Source of the DNA: Mycobacterium sp. 852013-50091_SCH5140682 | GTDB lineage: Bacteria; Actinomycetota; Actinomycetes; Mycobacteriales; Mycobacteriaceae | DNA length: 50,553 nt | Direction of reading: 5' to 3' | Assembly (NCBI RefSeq): GCF_001665685.1 | Contig: NZ_LZTB01000016.1 | Location: 1-50,553 of the forward strand | Shown: piece by piece, positions 1-7,667 of the stretch | How the letters are laid out: the number at the start of each line of letters is the position of its first letter | Position numbering within the stretch: position 1 is the first letter of the stretch | Made by a program: the position numbers and the translations under genes | The notes under the pieces: generated by a model | Seen by the model: the letters and a program-made list of their open reading frames with translations, nothing else | Database searches by the model: none | Told to the model about the DNA's origin: nothing

Positions 1-18
1 GATGTGTATAAGAGACAG
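1..18. other. Nextera transposase mosaic-end adapter remnant
   Basis: The first 18 bases read GATGTGTATAAGAGACAG, which is the Tn5 mosaic end used in Nextera libraries lacking its first A. It is library sequence, not genome. Translating across it yields the artefactual peptide MCIRDS, a known sign of adapter carry-over. Genomic sequence begins at 19. Confidence 0.97.
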
Positions 19-83
19 CGCCAGAACACCTCGGCGACAAGGTGTTCCTTGGACGAGAAGTAGGTGTAGGCCGTCGCCGGCGC
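19..83 (-). other. Inverted N-terminal fragment of the adjacent TetR-family gene (chimeric contig end)
   Basis: Read on the minus strand this stretch encodes PATAYTYFSSKEHLVAEVFW, the end of a TetR helix-turn-helix and the start of helix 4. The rest of the same kind of protein lies on the plus strand from about 88. The two halves therefore face each other head to head, which no single gene would do. Because the segment is directly bounded by the adapter, a library or amplification chimera (fold-back inversion) is more likely than a real inversion. The junction lies at about 84-90. Confidence 0.8.
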
Positions 84-87
84 TCCA

Positions 88-420
88 CCCGCAGCGCACA
101 CCTCACCGGATCCCGCGACCAGGGTCGTGGAAGTGCTGCAGCACATCGCGTCGCTGGTGGCCGACGAGCCCGAGTTCGCCGGTGCGGTGACCAATGCGCT
201 GCTCGGCAGGGATCCCGATGTCGAGGTCCTGCGGCAGCGCATCGGCGCTGACATCCGTGGGCGGTTGGCCGCCGCGCTGGGCCAGGACACCGATCCCGAT
301 GTCATCGACTCGCTGGAGTTGCTCTACTCCGGGGCGCTCGTGCGGGCCGGCATGGGCTACGAGGCCTACCCGGCGATCGCGCGGCGACTGGAGAAATCAG
401 CGCGGCTGATGCTCGGCTGA
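88..420 (+). CDS. TetR/AcrR-family regulator, C-terminal part (5' end lost at contig end)
   Basis: The frame is open from the junction and ends with TGA at 418-420. It encodes about 110 residues of all-helical TetR ligand-binding domain (HTSPDPATRVVEVLQHIASL at the start, ARRLEKSARLMLG at the end). The DNA-binding half is not contiguous but is found inverted at 19-83, so the gene is broken only by the contig-end artefact. The GTG at 127 is internal and should not be taken as a start. The 3' end overlaps by 24 bases the convergent end of the next TetR gene. Ligand and targets cannot be read from the sequence. Confidence 0.75.
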   Translation, partial: PAAHTSPDPATRVVEVLQHIASLVADEPEFAGAVTNALLGRDPDVEVLRQRIGADIRGRLAAALGQDTDPDVIDSLELLYSGALVRAGMGYEAYPAIARRLEKSARLMLG

Positions 421-1029
421 ATCGGCGCGCGGTCCGAGGATGGCCTGTGACGCGGCCACGGCCGGACCGTAGATCTCGCGGATTTCGCGGCCGTCCTCGA
501 CGATCATCGCGGTCAGCTCACGCAGCCCGCCCAGCAGGATGATCGCCATCGGGCGGGTCAGCTCCGGCAGTTCGGCGTGCCGGAAGCCCGCGTTCGCACT
601 GAGATCGATGAGCAGATCGGTGAGTTCACGCATGGCTTCGCGCTGCAACGGGCGGGCTTCGGCGCCGAGCGCAGGCAGTTCCCGGATCCAGCTCAAGGTG
701 ACTGCGGGGGCGGATTCGATGTGGTCGACATAGGCGCCGACGGCTTGGGCGATCTGGTCCTGCCAGGGCGCGTCGGCATCGACGGCGGTGCGGATCTCGC
801 CGACCAGCCGCGCGTTGTTGAGCCGCAGCAACTCGATGAAACACGCTTCCTTGCTGGAGAACTGGTCGTAGAAGGTGCGCTTGGAGGTGCGGGCGTGCCG
901 GACGACATCGGCCACCGTGGTTTCGCGATAGCCCTTGTCGGTGATGGCTGCCGCGAGCCCGTCGAGCAGTCGCAGCCGGAAGGCGTCCGTACCGGCGGGA
1001 GATCCGGAACCCGCGAGTGCAGCAGTCAT
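397..1029 (-). CDS. TetR/AcrR-family regulator divergent from CYP138 (Rv0135c-like)
   Basis: A 210-residue protein. The N-terminal helix-turn-helix spans about residues 20-70 (TTVADVVRHARTSKRTFYDQ then FSSKEACF) and is followed by a helical effector domain. I chose the ATG at 1029 because the homology starts there and AAGGGTGGTG lies just upstream; the frame runs further upstream without homology. It is divergent from the P450 gene with 90 bases between the starts, and that gap holds two copies of GGTAC-N6-GTACC (1051-1066 and 1084-1099). The natural reading is a local repressor of itself and of the P450. The arrangement matches M. tuberculosis Rv0135c-Rv0136 as I remember it. The inducer is unknown. 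Confidence 0.9.
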   Translation of the reverse strand: MTAALAGSGSPAGTDAFRLRLLDGLAAAITDKGYRETTVADVVRHARTSKRTFYDQFSSKEACFIELLRLNNARLVGEIRTAVDADAPWQDQIAQAVGAYVDHIESAPAVTLSWIRELPALGAEARPLQREAMRELTDLLIDLSANAGFRHAELPELTRPMAIILLGGLRELTAMIVEDGREIREIYGPAVAASQAILGPRADSAEHQPR

Positions 1030-1050
1030 GTCACCACCCTTGCGTCTCTT

Positions 1051-1099
1051 GGTACCTGCGAGTACCGTACTACACACGTTAGTGGTACACGGCAGTACC
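1051..1099. promoter_or_regulatory. Twin palindromic operators between tetR and cyp138
   Basis: Two perfect inverted repeats of the form GGTAC-N6-GTACC occur at 1051-1066 and 1084-1099. Their centres are 33 bp apart, about three helical turns, so dimers could bind on one DNA face. Both lie between the divergent starts at 1029 and 1120. TetR proteins usually bind 15-20-bp palindromes in just this position. Binding by the neighbouring TetR is inference. Confidence 0.75.
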
Positions 1100-1119
1100 A
1101 ACATGTGGCTGGAGATGGC

Positions 1120-2463
1120 ATGACCGAAACAGTGACCGTCGTACAACCCGAAATCACCGAGGCGCGCATTCCGCCCGGCCCCCGAATCCCCGTCGTGCTG
1201 CAGGGCGCCGGGTATGCCCTCGCCCGACGGTGGATGGTCAAACGGATCTCCCGGCGCTACGGCGACATCTTCACCCTGCGGTTACCGATGTTCGGCCGCA
1301 CGGTCATCGTCGCCGAACCGCAGCTGGCCAAGCAGCTGTTCCAGGCCAACACCGAGGACGTCGGCAACGTCCAGCCCAACCTGAGCCGCATCCTCGGCTC
1401 GGGCTCGGTCTTCGCCCTCGACGGCACCGATCACCGGCGTCGCCGCAAGCTTCTGACCCCGCCGTTCCACGGCAAGAGCATCCGCAACTACGAGGCCATC
1501 TTCGAAGAAGAGACCCTGCGCGAGGCGGCGAACTGGCCCGAGGGTAAGGAGTTCGAAACCCTCGAACCGATGATGCGCATCACCCTCAACGCCATCCTGC
1601 GGGCTGTGTTCGGTGCCGACGGCGAACAGCTCGACGAGCTGCGGCGCATCATCCCGCCCTGGGTGACCCTCGGGTCACGGCTCGCCGTGCTGCCCAACCC
1701 GACGCGAGACTACGGCCGGTTCAGCCCATGGGCGCGGCTCGCCAGATACCGCAGTGAGTACGACGCGGTGATCGACCAGCTGATCGAGCGCATCGAATCC
1801 GATCCGGACTTCGAGGACCGCGACGATATCCTCGCGCTGCTGCTGCGCAGCACCTACGAGGACGGTTCGGCCATGTCCCGCAAGGACATCGGCGACGAGC
1901 TGCTGACGCTGCTGGCGGCGGGCCACGAAACCACGGCGTCCACGCTCGGGTGGGCGTTCGAACGCATCCGCCGCCACCCCGAGGTGCTCGCGCAACTGGT
2001 CGCCGAGGCCGCGACCGACGGCAACGAGTACCGCCAAGCGACCATCCTGGAGATCCAGCGCGTCCGCACGGTGATCGATTTCGCGGGCCGCCACGTCTAC
2101 GCGCCCGCCTTCGAACTCGGCGACTGGGTGATCCCGCAGGGCTACTCGGTGATCGTCGCGCTCGCCGCGATCCAGGAACGGCCCGAAGAGTTCCCCGACC
2201 CGGAGCGGTTCGACCCGCAGCGTTTCCTCGGCAGCCGCCCCGGTCTGGGCTGGATCCCGTTCGGCGGGGGCACCCGGCGTTGCGTGGGTGCGGCGTTCGC
2301 CAACGTCGAGATGGATGTCGTGCTGCGAACTGTGTTGCGGCACTTCGTCATCGACACCACGACCGCACCCGGCGAGAAGGTGCACTCGCGCGGGGTGGCC
2401 TATACGCCGAAGTCGGGCGGCCGGGTCGTCATGCACCGGCGCGCCACCCCGCTGGGGCAGTAG
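1120..2463 (+). CDS. cyp138: Cytochrome P450, CYP138-like
   Basis: A 447-residue cytochrome P450. Seen in the sequence: the I-helix oxygen-activation motif AAGHETTAS, an ExxR motif (EIQR in the K helix), and the heme-binding loop FGGGTRRCVGAAF with the axial thiolate at Cys388. Start ATG 1120 has GGAG five bases upstream and gives a normal N-terminus, MTETVTVVQPEITEARIPPG. It is soluble and has no signal peptide. The CYP138 name rests on synteny with Rv0135c-Rv0137c (tetR / P450 / msrA) and is therefore partly inference. The substrate is not known. It ends three bases before the convergent msrA stop codon. Confidence 0.9.
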   Translation: MTETVTVVQPEITEARIPPGPRIPVVLQGAGYALARRWMVKRISRRYGDIFTLRLPMFGRTVIVAEPQLAKQLFQANTEDVGNVQPNLSRILGSGSVFALDGTDHRRRRKLLTPPFHGKSIRNYEAIFEEETLREAANWPEGKEFETLEPMMRITLNAILRAVFGADGEQLDELRRIIPPWVTLGSRLAVLPNPTRDYGRFSPWARLARYRSEYDAVIDQLIERIESDPDFEDRDDILALLLRSTYEDGSAMSRKDIGDELLTLLAAGHETTASTLGWAFERIRRHPEVLAQLVAEAATDGNEYRQATILEIQRVRTVIDFAGRHVYAPAFELGDWVIPQGYSVIVALAAIQERPEEFPDPERFDPQRFLGSRPGLGWIPFGGGTRRCVGAAFANVEMDVVLRTVLRHFVIDTTTAPGEKVHSRGVAYTPKSGGRVVMHRRATPLGQ

Positions 2464-2466
2464 CGG

Positions 2467-2982
2467 TTACTGGCTGGCGGTCTGCCGCTTGGGCAGCTTC
2501 CAGCCCGGCCGGGGGAAGTGGCAGGTGTAGCCGTTGGGGAAGTGCTGCAGGTAATCCTGGTGTTCGGGCTCGGCCTCCCAGAAGTCGACGGCAGGCGTGA
2601 CCTCGGTGACGACCTTGCCCGGCCACAGCCCCGACGCATCCACGTCGGCGATGGTGTCCAATGCGACACGCTTCTGCTCGTCGTCGAGGTAGAAGATCGC
2701 CGACCGGTAGCTGGTGCCGACGTCGTTGCCCTGCCGGTCCTTGGTGCTCGGATCGTGAATCTGGAAGAAGAACTCCAGCAGCGCCCGGTAGTCGGTCTTG
2801 GCGGGGTCGTAGACGATCTCGACGGCTTCGGCGTGGCCGGGATGGTTGCGGTACGTGGGGTGATCGTTGCGCCCACCGGTGTAGCCCACCCGTGTCGACA
2901 CCACGCCCGGCTGCTTGCGGATGAGATCCTGCATGCCCCAGAAGCAGCCTCCCGCGAGAATTGCCGTGGAGTAGTTGCTCAT
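2467..2982 (-). CDS. msrA: Peptide methionine sulfoxide reductase MsrA
   Basis: A 171-residue cytosolic enzyme that reduces the S epimer of methionine sulfoxide in proteins, with electrons from thioredoxin. The catalytic motif GGCFWG sits at residues 11-16 near the N-terminus. [15 protein letters not shown] and [10 protein letters not shown] follow, all typical of MsrA. The ATG at 2982 is preceded by AAGGAG nine bases upstream. The gene corresponds to Rv0137c. It converges on the P450 gene and is divergent from the small exported protein at 3053. The C-terminus is PKRQTASQ and no MsrB domain is fused. Confidence 0.96.
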   Translation of the reverse strand: MSNYSTAILAGGCFWGMQDLIRKQPGVVSTRVGYTGGRNDHPTYRNHPGHAEAVEIVYDPAKTDYRALLEFFFQIHDPSTKDRQGNDVGTSYRSAIFYLDDEQKRVALDTIADVDASGLWPGKVVTEVTPAVDFWEAEPEHQDYLQHFPNGYTCHFPRPGWKLPKRQTASQ

Positions 2983-3052
2983 TGCGCTCGCTCCTTCGAT
3001 AGCGTCTGTCGGCCGGTGGGTCCCATTGTGCTCCGACGCTACGGTGGAACCC

Positions 3053-3454
3053 ATGCGCATAGCTGTAACCGCAGCTCTGGCCGGTTTACTCCTGACGGCC
3101 GGAGCCGGGCGGGCCGCCGCGGAGCCGACGGCGGTGCCGGAGATGACGCCGGACGCGGCGCGCACGGTCTTCGTCGACAACCCGGCCATCGTCGCCCCGC
3201 ATGTCACTCGCATCGAGTCCTGGACGCGCAACGGTGAGGGCCTCGCGGTGAATTTCACCGCGGGCACCCCCGACTGCTTCGGTGTGCACGTCACCGCGCA
3301 AGAGACCGACCAGACCGTCACCGTGGATCTGCGTGGCGGCACGCCACCGGAGTCGGTGGGACGAATGTGTATAGCGCTGGCGGTCCGCGGGACGGTGGAC
3401 GTGCCGCTGTCCGCGCCGCTGGGGGACCGGAAGGTGCTTGCCGTCGAATGGTAG
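3053..3454 (+). CDS. Small exported protein of unknown function
   Basis: A 133-residue protein with a clear signal peptide: MRIAV then the hydrophobic stretch [18 protein letters not shown], with predicted cleavage near AAA-EPT. The mature part is about 110 residues, mostly beta by appearance, and contains two cysteines (DCFGVH and RMCIAL) that could form a disulfide. I do not recognise the family. TACGGT (3040-3045) lies seven bases before the ATG and there is no Shine-Dalgarno sequence, so the mRNA is probably leaderless. The last codons run into the KstR-like palindrome that precedes the next operon. Confidence 0.8.
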   Translation: MRIAVTAALAGLLLTAGAGRAAAEPTAVPEMTPDAARTVFVDNPAIVAPHVTRIESWTRNGEGLAVNFTAGTPDCFGVHVTAQETDQTVTVDLRGGTPPESVGRMCIALAVRGTVDVPLSAPLGDRKVLAVEW

Positions 3455-3465
3455 AACGTGTTCTA
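3452..3465. promoter_or_regulatory. KstR-type palindrome upstream of the SnoaL-like/3beta-HSD-like operon
   Basis: TAGAACGTGTTCTA is a 14-bp palindrome with perfect 6-bp arms. It fits the published KstR consensus TNNAACNNGTTNNA at every fixed position. KstR is the TetR-family repressor of sterol catabolism in mycobacteria. The site ends nine bases before the GTG at 3474 and overlaps the stop codon of the previous gene. Regulation by KstR is inference from the match and from the steroid-dehydrogenase-like gene that follows. Confidence 0.65.
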
Positions 3466-3473
3466 GTTCTTGG

Positions 3474-3986
3474 GTGAGCAAGACGTTCAGCCGCGAGGAG
3501 CTGGCCGCGGCGTTCGCGACCTTCGAGAAAACCGTGGACCGCGCCGCCGCCACCAAGGACTGGGACGTCTGGGTGGAGCACTACACACCCGACGTCGTGT
3601 ACATCGAGCACGCCGCAGGCACCATGAAGGGCCGCGACGAAGTGCGGTCCTGGATCTGGAAGACCATGACGAGCTTCCCGGGCAGCCACATGACTGCGTT
3701 CCCGGCGCTCTGGCACGTGATCGACGAGTCGACCGGGCGGATCATCTGCGAGCTGGACAACCCGATGGTCGACCCGGGCGACGGCACCATCATCAGCGCC
3801 ACCAACATCTCGATCATCACCTACGCCGGCGACGGGATGTGGTCCCGCCAAGAGGACATCTACAACCCGCTGCGGTTCGTGTCCGCCTCTATGAAGTGGT
3901 GCCGGAAAGCCGCCGAACTCGGCACACTGCCCGACGAGGCCGCGCAGTGGATGCAGCGGATGGAGAAGATGGGACGGCAGGCATGA
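3474..3986 (+). CDS. SnoaL-like / nuclear transport factor 2-fold protein (Rv0138-like)
   Basis: A 170-residue protein with the cone-shaped NTF2/SnoaL fold signature: KTVDRAAATKDWDVWVEHYT, then YIEHAAGTMKGRDEVRSW, then beta strands ending in the aromatic stretch YNPLRF. Such proteins are often isomerases, hydratases or cyclases on hydrophobic ring substrates, but no catalytic residues can be assigned with confidence here. GTG 3474 is preferred because homology begins with SKTFSREEL; no Shine-Dalgarno sequence precedes it. It overlaps the next gene by ATGA and is surely co-transcribed with it. The pair corresponds to Rv0138-Rv0139, and the KstR-like site just upstream suggests a role in sterol or lipid metabolism. 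Confidence 0.82.
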   Translation: MSKTFSREELAAAFATFEKTVDRAAATKDWDVWVEHYTPDVVYIEHAAGTMKGRDEVRSWIWKTMTSFPGSHMTAFPALWHVIDESTGRIICELDNPMVDPGDGTIISATNISIITYAGDGMWSRQEDIYNPLRFVSASMKWCRKAAELGTLPDEAAQWMQRMEKMGRQA

Positions 3987-5008
3987 CGGCTCTGGTCATC
4001 GGCGCGAACGGGTACCTGGGCTCGCACGTCACCCGCCAACTCGTCGAGGCAGGCGAAGACGTCCGGGTGATGGTGCGGCCCGGTGCCAACACGATCGGTA
4101 TCGACGATCTCGACGTCACCCGGTTTCTCGGCGACATCTGGGACAACGATGTGCTGCGCGCGGCGATGACCGGTGCCGACGTCGTCTATTACTGCGTCGT
4201 CGACACCCGCGGCTGGCTGCGCGACCCGGCGCCGCTGTTCCGCACCAACGTCGAGGGCACCCGCAACGTGCTCGACATCGCCGTTGAGCCCGAAATCGCC
4301 TCTGGGTTACGACGTTTCGTCTTCACCAGCAGCTACGCCACCGTGCACCGCCGGCGCGGGCGGCGGTCGACCGAAGCCGACGTCATCGGATCGAACCAGA
4401 TCAAGCGCCTCACCCCGTATGTGCGGTCCCGTGTGCAGGCCGAGAACCTGGTGCTGCAGTACGCCCGCGAGCGCGGGCTGCCCGCCGTCGCGATGTGCGT
4501 CTCCACCACCTACGGCGGCCGCGACTGGGGCCGCACCCCGCACGGCTCCATCATCGCGGGCGCCGCGTTCGGCAAGCTGCCGTTCGTGATGAGCGGCATC
4601 GAATTGGAAGCCGTCGGTGTCAACGACGCCGCGCGGGCTCTGATCCTGGCAGCGGAGAAAGGCCGCGTTGCCGAGCGTTACCTCATCTCGGCGAAGATGA
4701 TCAGCAACGCCGAGGTCGTCCGCATCGCCGCGGACGCCGCCGGTGTGGCGCCGCCGGCGAAAACCATCCCGTTGCCGCTCACGTACGCGCTGGCCACGAT
4801 CGGCACCATCAAAGGCAGACTCAAGGGCACCGAGGAGCAGATGTCGCTGGCATCGTTGCGGCTGATGCGTTCCGAAGCTCCCGTCGACCACAGCAAGGCC
4901 GAGCGTGAATTGGGTTGGCACCCAGGGCCGGTCGAGGATTCCGTGCGAGAGGCGGCTCAGTTCTGGGTGGGCGTGCGAGCGGCCAGGCGGGCCGCGAAGC
5001 AGGGCTGA
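3983..5008 (+). CDS. NAD(P)-dependent epimerase / 3beta-hydroxysteroid dehydrogenase-like extended SDR (Rv0139-like)
   Basis: A 341-residue extended short-chain dehydrogenase. The Rossmann motif GANGYLG lies at residues 7-13 and FTSSYATV at about residue 114. The active-site segment reads TPYVRSRVQAENL, so the expected YxxxK is Y146-x3-R150: the usual lysine is replaced by arginine. The N- and C-terminal organisation resembles 3beta-HSD and NAD-epimerase families. It overlaps the SnoaL-like gene by 4 bases (ATGA). It corresponds to Rv0139 by synteny and length. The substrate is unknown; a steroid or polyketide-like ring alcohol is plausible given the KstR-type operator upstream. Confidence 0.87.
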   Translation: MTALVIGANGYLGSHVTRQLVEAGEDVRVMVRPGANTIGIDDLDVTRFLGDIWDNDVLRAAMTGADVVYYCVVDTRGWLRDPAPLFRTNVEGTRNVLDIAVEPEIASGLRRFVFTSSYATVHRRRGRRSTEADVIGSNQIKRLTPYVRSRVQAENLVLQYARERGLPAVAMCVSTTYGGRDWGRTPHGSIIAGAAFGKLPFVMSGIELEAVGVNDAARALILAAEKGRVAERYLISAKMISNAEVVRIAADAAGVAPPAKTIPLPLTYALATIGTIKGRLKGTEEQMSLASLRLMRSEAPVDHSKAERELGWHPGPVEDSVREAAQFWVGVRAARRAAKQG

Positions 5009-5072
5009 ACGCCACGCCGGTAGGCGTTAAAGGCTTGTGCTGCAACCGTATTACCGCGCTAGCCTGGCAAGC

Positions 5073-5891
5073 ATGACCGAAAAGCTCAAGGTCGACCTGC
5101 GCGGCGCGCCGCAGACCATGCTCGCGACGTTCTACGCCAAGGCGCTCGACGCCGACCTGCCCAACTCGATCCTGCACGACACCTGGGCCAGGGACATCGT
5201 CGACCGCATCGACTATGACTGGAGCCAGACCACCATCACGGCGACAAAATCGCCCGCAGTGACCACCCGCAGCGCACACTTCGACCGGTGGGCCAGCCAA
5301 TTCCTGGCAGTGCATCCCGACGCCGTCGTGCTGCACCTGGGCTGCGGGCTGGACAGCCGGTTCTTCCGGCTGGCTCCCGGGCCGGGTGTCGACTGGTACG
5401 ACATCGACTACCCCGACGTCGCCCGGTTGCGCACCCAGCTGTACCCGGCCGCCGAGCATTACCACGTCATCCCCGCTTCGGTGACGGATCCCACCTGGTT
5501 GCAAGACATTCCGACCGGACGGCCCACCCTGGTGATCGCCGAGGGGCTCACCATGTACCTCACCGAGCAGGACGGGATCGCCCTGCTGCGCAGAGTGGTG
5601 GACCGGTTCGATTCCGGCGAGCTGCAATTCGACGCCTTCAACCGGTGGGGTATCAAAGGGGATTGGACCAACGCCGTCGTGCGCCGAGCCGGAGCCCACT
5701 TGCACTGGGGGATCAACAAACCCCAGGACATCCTCGACGCCGTGCCCGGTACCCGGTTGTTGGCCTGGGTGTCACCGTTCGACGACGACTCCTTCGACCA
5801 TGTGGTCTGGTACTACCGGTGGACCGTGAAGGCGATGGGGACGCTGCCCGTATTGCGGTACATGGCCCAGTACCACCGCTACGCATTCTGA
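5073..5891 (+). CDS. Class I SAM-dependent methyltransferase, PPM/TcmP family
   Basis: A 272-residue cytosolic methyltransferase of the leucine carboxyl methyltransferase / TcmP type, which is expanded in mycobacteria. Visible family motifs are VVLHLGCGLDSRFFR (SAM-binding motif I), WYDIDYPDV and VIAEGLTMYLTE. TAGCCT (5060-5065) lies seven bases before the ATG at 5073 and no Shine-Dalgarno sequence is present, which fits a leaderless mRNA. The gene stands alone between Rv0139-like and a small convergent exported protein whose stop codon is two bases away. The methyl acceptor is not known; members methylate polyketide hydroxyls or carboxyl groups. Confidence 0.88.
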   Translation: MTEKLKVDLRGAPQTMLATFYAKALDADLPNSILHDTWARDIVDRIDYDWSQTTITATKSPAVTTRSAHFDRWASQFLAVHPDAVVLHLGCGLDSRFFRLAPGPGVDWYDIDYPDVARLRTQLYPAAEHYHVIPASVTDPTWLQDIPTGRPTLVIAEGLTMYLTEQDGIALLRRVVDRFDSGELQFDAFNRWGIKGDWTNAVVRRAGAHLHWGINKPQDILDAVPGTRLLAWVSPFDDDSFDHVVWYYRWTVKAMGTLPVLRYMAQYHRYAF

Positions 5892-5893
5892 GC

Positions 5894-6103
5894 TCAGCGG
5901 CCGCTGTGGCGCACCGTGTTGTCGACGCTGGGGACATTCACCTTCGGCTGGATCTGATCCAGCCAGCCCAGGTGATCGACACCGGTCGAGATGATCGTCG
6001 ACGACGCTGCGGCGGGGACGGCGGCCTGCGCTTGGGCGGCCAGGCCCAGCAGGCCGGTGCCCAGTGCGCCTGCGGTGATGACGGCGATTCCGAACTTCTT
6101 CAT
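5894..6103 (-). CDS. Small exported peptide of unknown function
   Basis: A 69-residue protein. MKKFGIAVITAGALGTGLLG is a signal peptide, with probable cleavage after AQAQA, leaving a mature peptide of about 42 residues containing WLDQIQPKVNVPSVDNTVRH. There are no cysteines. ATG 6103 has GAGGGA ten bases upstream; a longer frame upstream lacks a ribosome-binding site and its residues do not look like a signal peptide. Mycobacteria carry many such small exported proteins, and I cannot assign a role. Confidence 0.78.
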   Translation of the reverse strand: MKKFGIAVITAGALGTGLLGLAAQAQAAVPAAASSTIISTGVDHLGWLDQIQPKVNVPSVDNTVRHSGR

Positions 6104-6186
6104 CTCTATCTCCCTCGTTGCATCGGCTCCGGGTGATCCGTGCCGGTCTGCCTGTCCAAACACAGTGGTCAGAGGGATAATTCCGG

Positions 6187-6270
6187 TGGCAGAAATTGAT
6201 CGGCGAATGGCAGAAACAACGATGTTCCCCCGAATTCAGGGGCCCGGCGCGACGCCAAGTCCTGGCAGAA
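6187..6270 (+). repeat. Three direct copies of TGGCAGAA upstream of an amine oxidoreductase gene
   Basis: TGGCAGAAA occurs at 6187-6195 and 6208-6216, exactly 21 bp (two helical turns) apart, and TGGCAGAA recurs at 6263-6270 directly before the start codon at 6278. Between them lies CCCC-CGAATTCA-GGGG at about 6227-6242. Phased direct repeats in a promoter suggest an operator, but I recognise no regulator for this motif. Confidence 0.45.
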
Positions 6271-6277
6271 TCTGGCG

Positions 6278-7663
6278 ATGCCCAACGCGATCTCCAGTCC
6301 GGTGAACGGCCGTGTTTCCCATTGGTTCGACAGACTGCCGGCGTACCGGCCCGCGATCGGCGGTGACCGGGACGCCGACGTCTGCATCGTCGGGGCCGGC
6401 TACACCGGGTTGTGGACGGCCTACTACCTGAAGCAGGCCGACCCCACCCTGCGGATCACGGTCCTGGAGGCGCGGTTCGCCGGGTTCGGCGCTTCGGGCC
6501 GCAACGGCGGATGGCTTTCGGGCCTGGCCCCCGGCGACCGGCACAAAATGGCGAAAACCCATGGCCGCGAACAAGTCCTGGCCTGGCAGCGGGCGCTCAA
6601 CGACGCCGTCGACGAGGTCATCGGCGTCGCCGAGCGGGAAGGCATCGACGCGGGCGCCGTCAAGGGCGGAACCTTGGAGATCGCCCGCAACCCCGCGCAG
6701 GCCGCCCGCCTGGCCGGGTCCGCCGCCGAGGAACGCCGGTGGGGCAACGACGTCACCGAGCTGTCCAAAGAACAAGCTGCCCAACGAATCCGGTTCGCCG
6801 GCCTGGTATCGGCGTACCACACACCGCATTGTGCGCGCATCCAACCGGCCCGGCTGGCACGCGGTCTGGCCGATACGGTCGAACGGCTGGGCGTCACCAT
6901 CTACGAGCAGTCCCCGGTCACCGACATCGTCGCGGGTAAGGCCGTCACCGCGACCGGAACCGTGCGTGCTCCCATCGTGCTGCGCACCACCGAAGGGTTC
7001 ACGCCTGGACTGCCCGGTCTGCGCCGACTGTGGCTGCCGATGAACAGTTCGATGATCGCCACCGAGCCGATCCCTGCCGACCGTTGGAACGAGATCGGTT
7101 GGGAGGCACGCGAAACCGTCGGTGACGCCGCGCACGGATTCTTCTATGCGCAGCGCACCGTCGACGACCGCATCGCCATCGGCGGCCGCAGCGTGCCGTA
7201 CCGCTACGCGTCGCGCACCGACAAGGACGGCCGGGTGCCCGCCAAGACCATCCGGCAGCTGACCGAGGTGCTGCACTCGATCCTGCCGCAGGTCAGCGAC
7301 ATCCCGATCGCTCACGGCTGGTGCGGGGTGCTGGCCGTGCCCCGTGACTGGCAAGCCGGACTTGCGCTGGATCGCACCACCGGATTGGGTTGGGCCGGTG
7401 GCTATGTCGGACACGGGGTGACCGCGACCAATCTGGCGGGCCGCACGCTGGCCGATCTGGTGCTCGGCCATGACACCCCGAACACCGCGCTGCCGTGGGT
7501 CGGGCACCAATCCCGCACCTGGGAACCGGAACCGCTGCGCTGGCTCGGCGTGCGCGGCCTCTACATCGCCTACAAACTGGCCGACCGGCACGAGGCAGGC
7601 GGCCGGGCGTCGACATCCCCGATCGCGCGGGTCGCCGACGGCATCACCGGCAAGCCGCACTGA
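6278..7663 (+). CDS. FAD-dependent amine oxidoreductase, DAO / PuuB-like
   Basis: A 461-residue flavoprotein of the D-amino-acid oxidase / glycine oxidase superfamily. The FAD-binding GxGxxG is GAGYTGLWTAYYL (about residues 35-47), followed by EARFAGFGASGRNGGW, a pattern typical of gamma-glutamylputrescine oxidase (PuuB) and related enzymes. The C-terminal motif GWAGGYVGHGVTATNLAGRT completes the FAD site. It has no signal peptide. It would oxidise a primary or secondary amine to an imine or aldehyde with release of H2O2. The precise substrate is not readable; gabD1 elsewhere in the window (26187) would handle the semialdehyde of putrescine degradation, but the two are not linked. It converges on the SRPBCC gene with a four-base gap. 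Confidence 0.85.
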   Translation: MPNAISSPVNGRVSHWFDRLPAYRPAIGGDRDADVCIVGAGYTGLWTAYYLKQADPTLRITVLEARFAGFGASGRNGGWLSGLAPGDRHKMAKTHGREQVLAWQRALNDAVDEVIGVAEREGIDAGAVKGGTLEIARNPAQAARLAGSAAEERRWGNDVTELSKEQAAQRIRFAGLVSAYHTPHCARIQPARLARGLADTVERLGVTIYEQSPVTDIVAGKAVTATGTVRAPIVLRTTEGFTPGLPGLRRLWLPMNSSMIATEPIPADRWNEIGWEARETVGDAAHGFFYAQRTVDDRIAIGGRSVPYRYASRTDKDGRVPAKTIRQLTEVLHSILPQVSDIPIAHGWCGVLAVPRDWQAGLALDRTTGLGWAGGYVGHGVTATNLAGRTLADLVLGHDTPNTALPWVGHQSRTWEPEPLRWLGVRGLYIAYKLADRHEAGGRASTSPIARVADGITGKPH

Positions 7664-7667
7664 GCGG

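Noticed and set aside
2..190. Open frame beginning MCIRDS at the left end
   Set aside because: Its first residues are translated Tn5 adapter and the rest is an out-of-frame reading of the TetR chimera.
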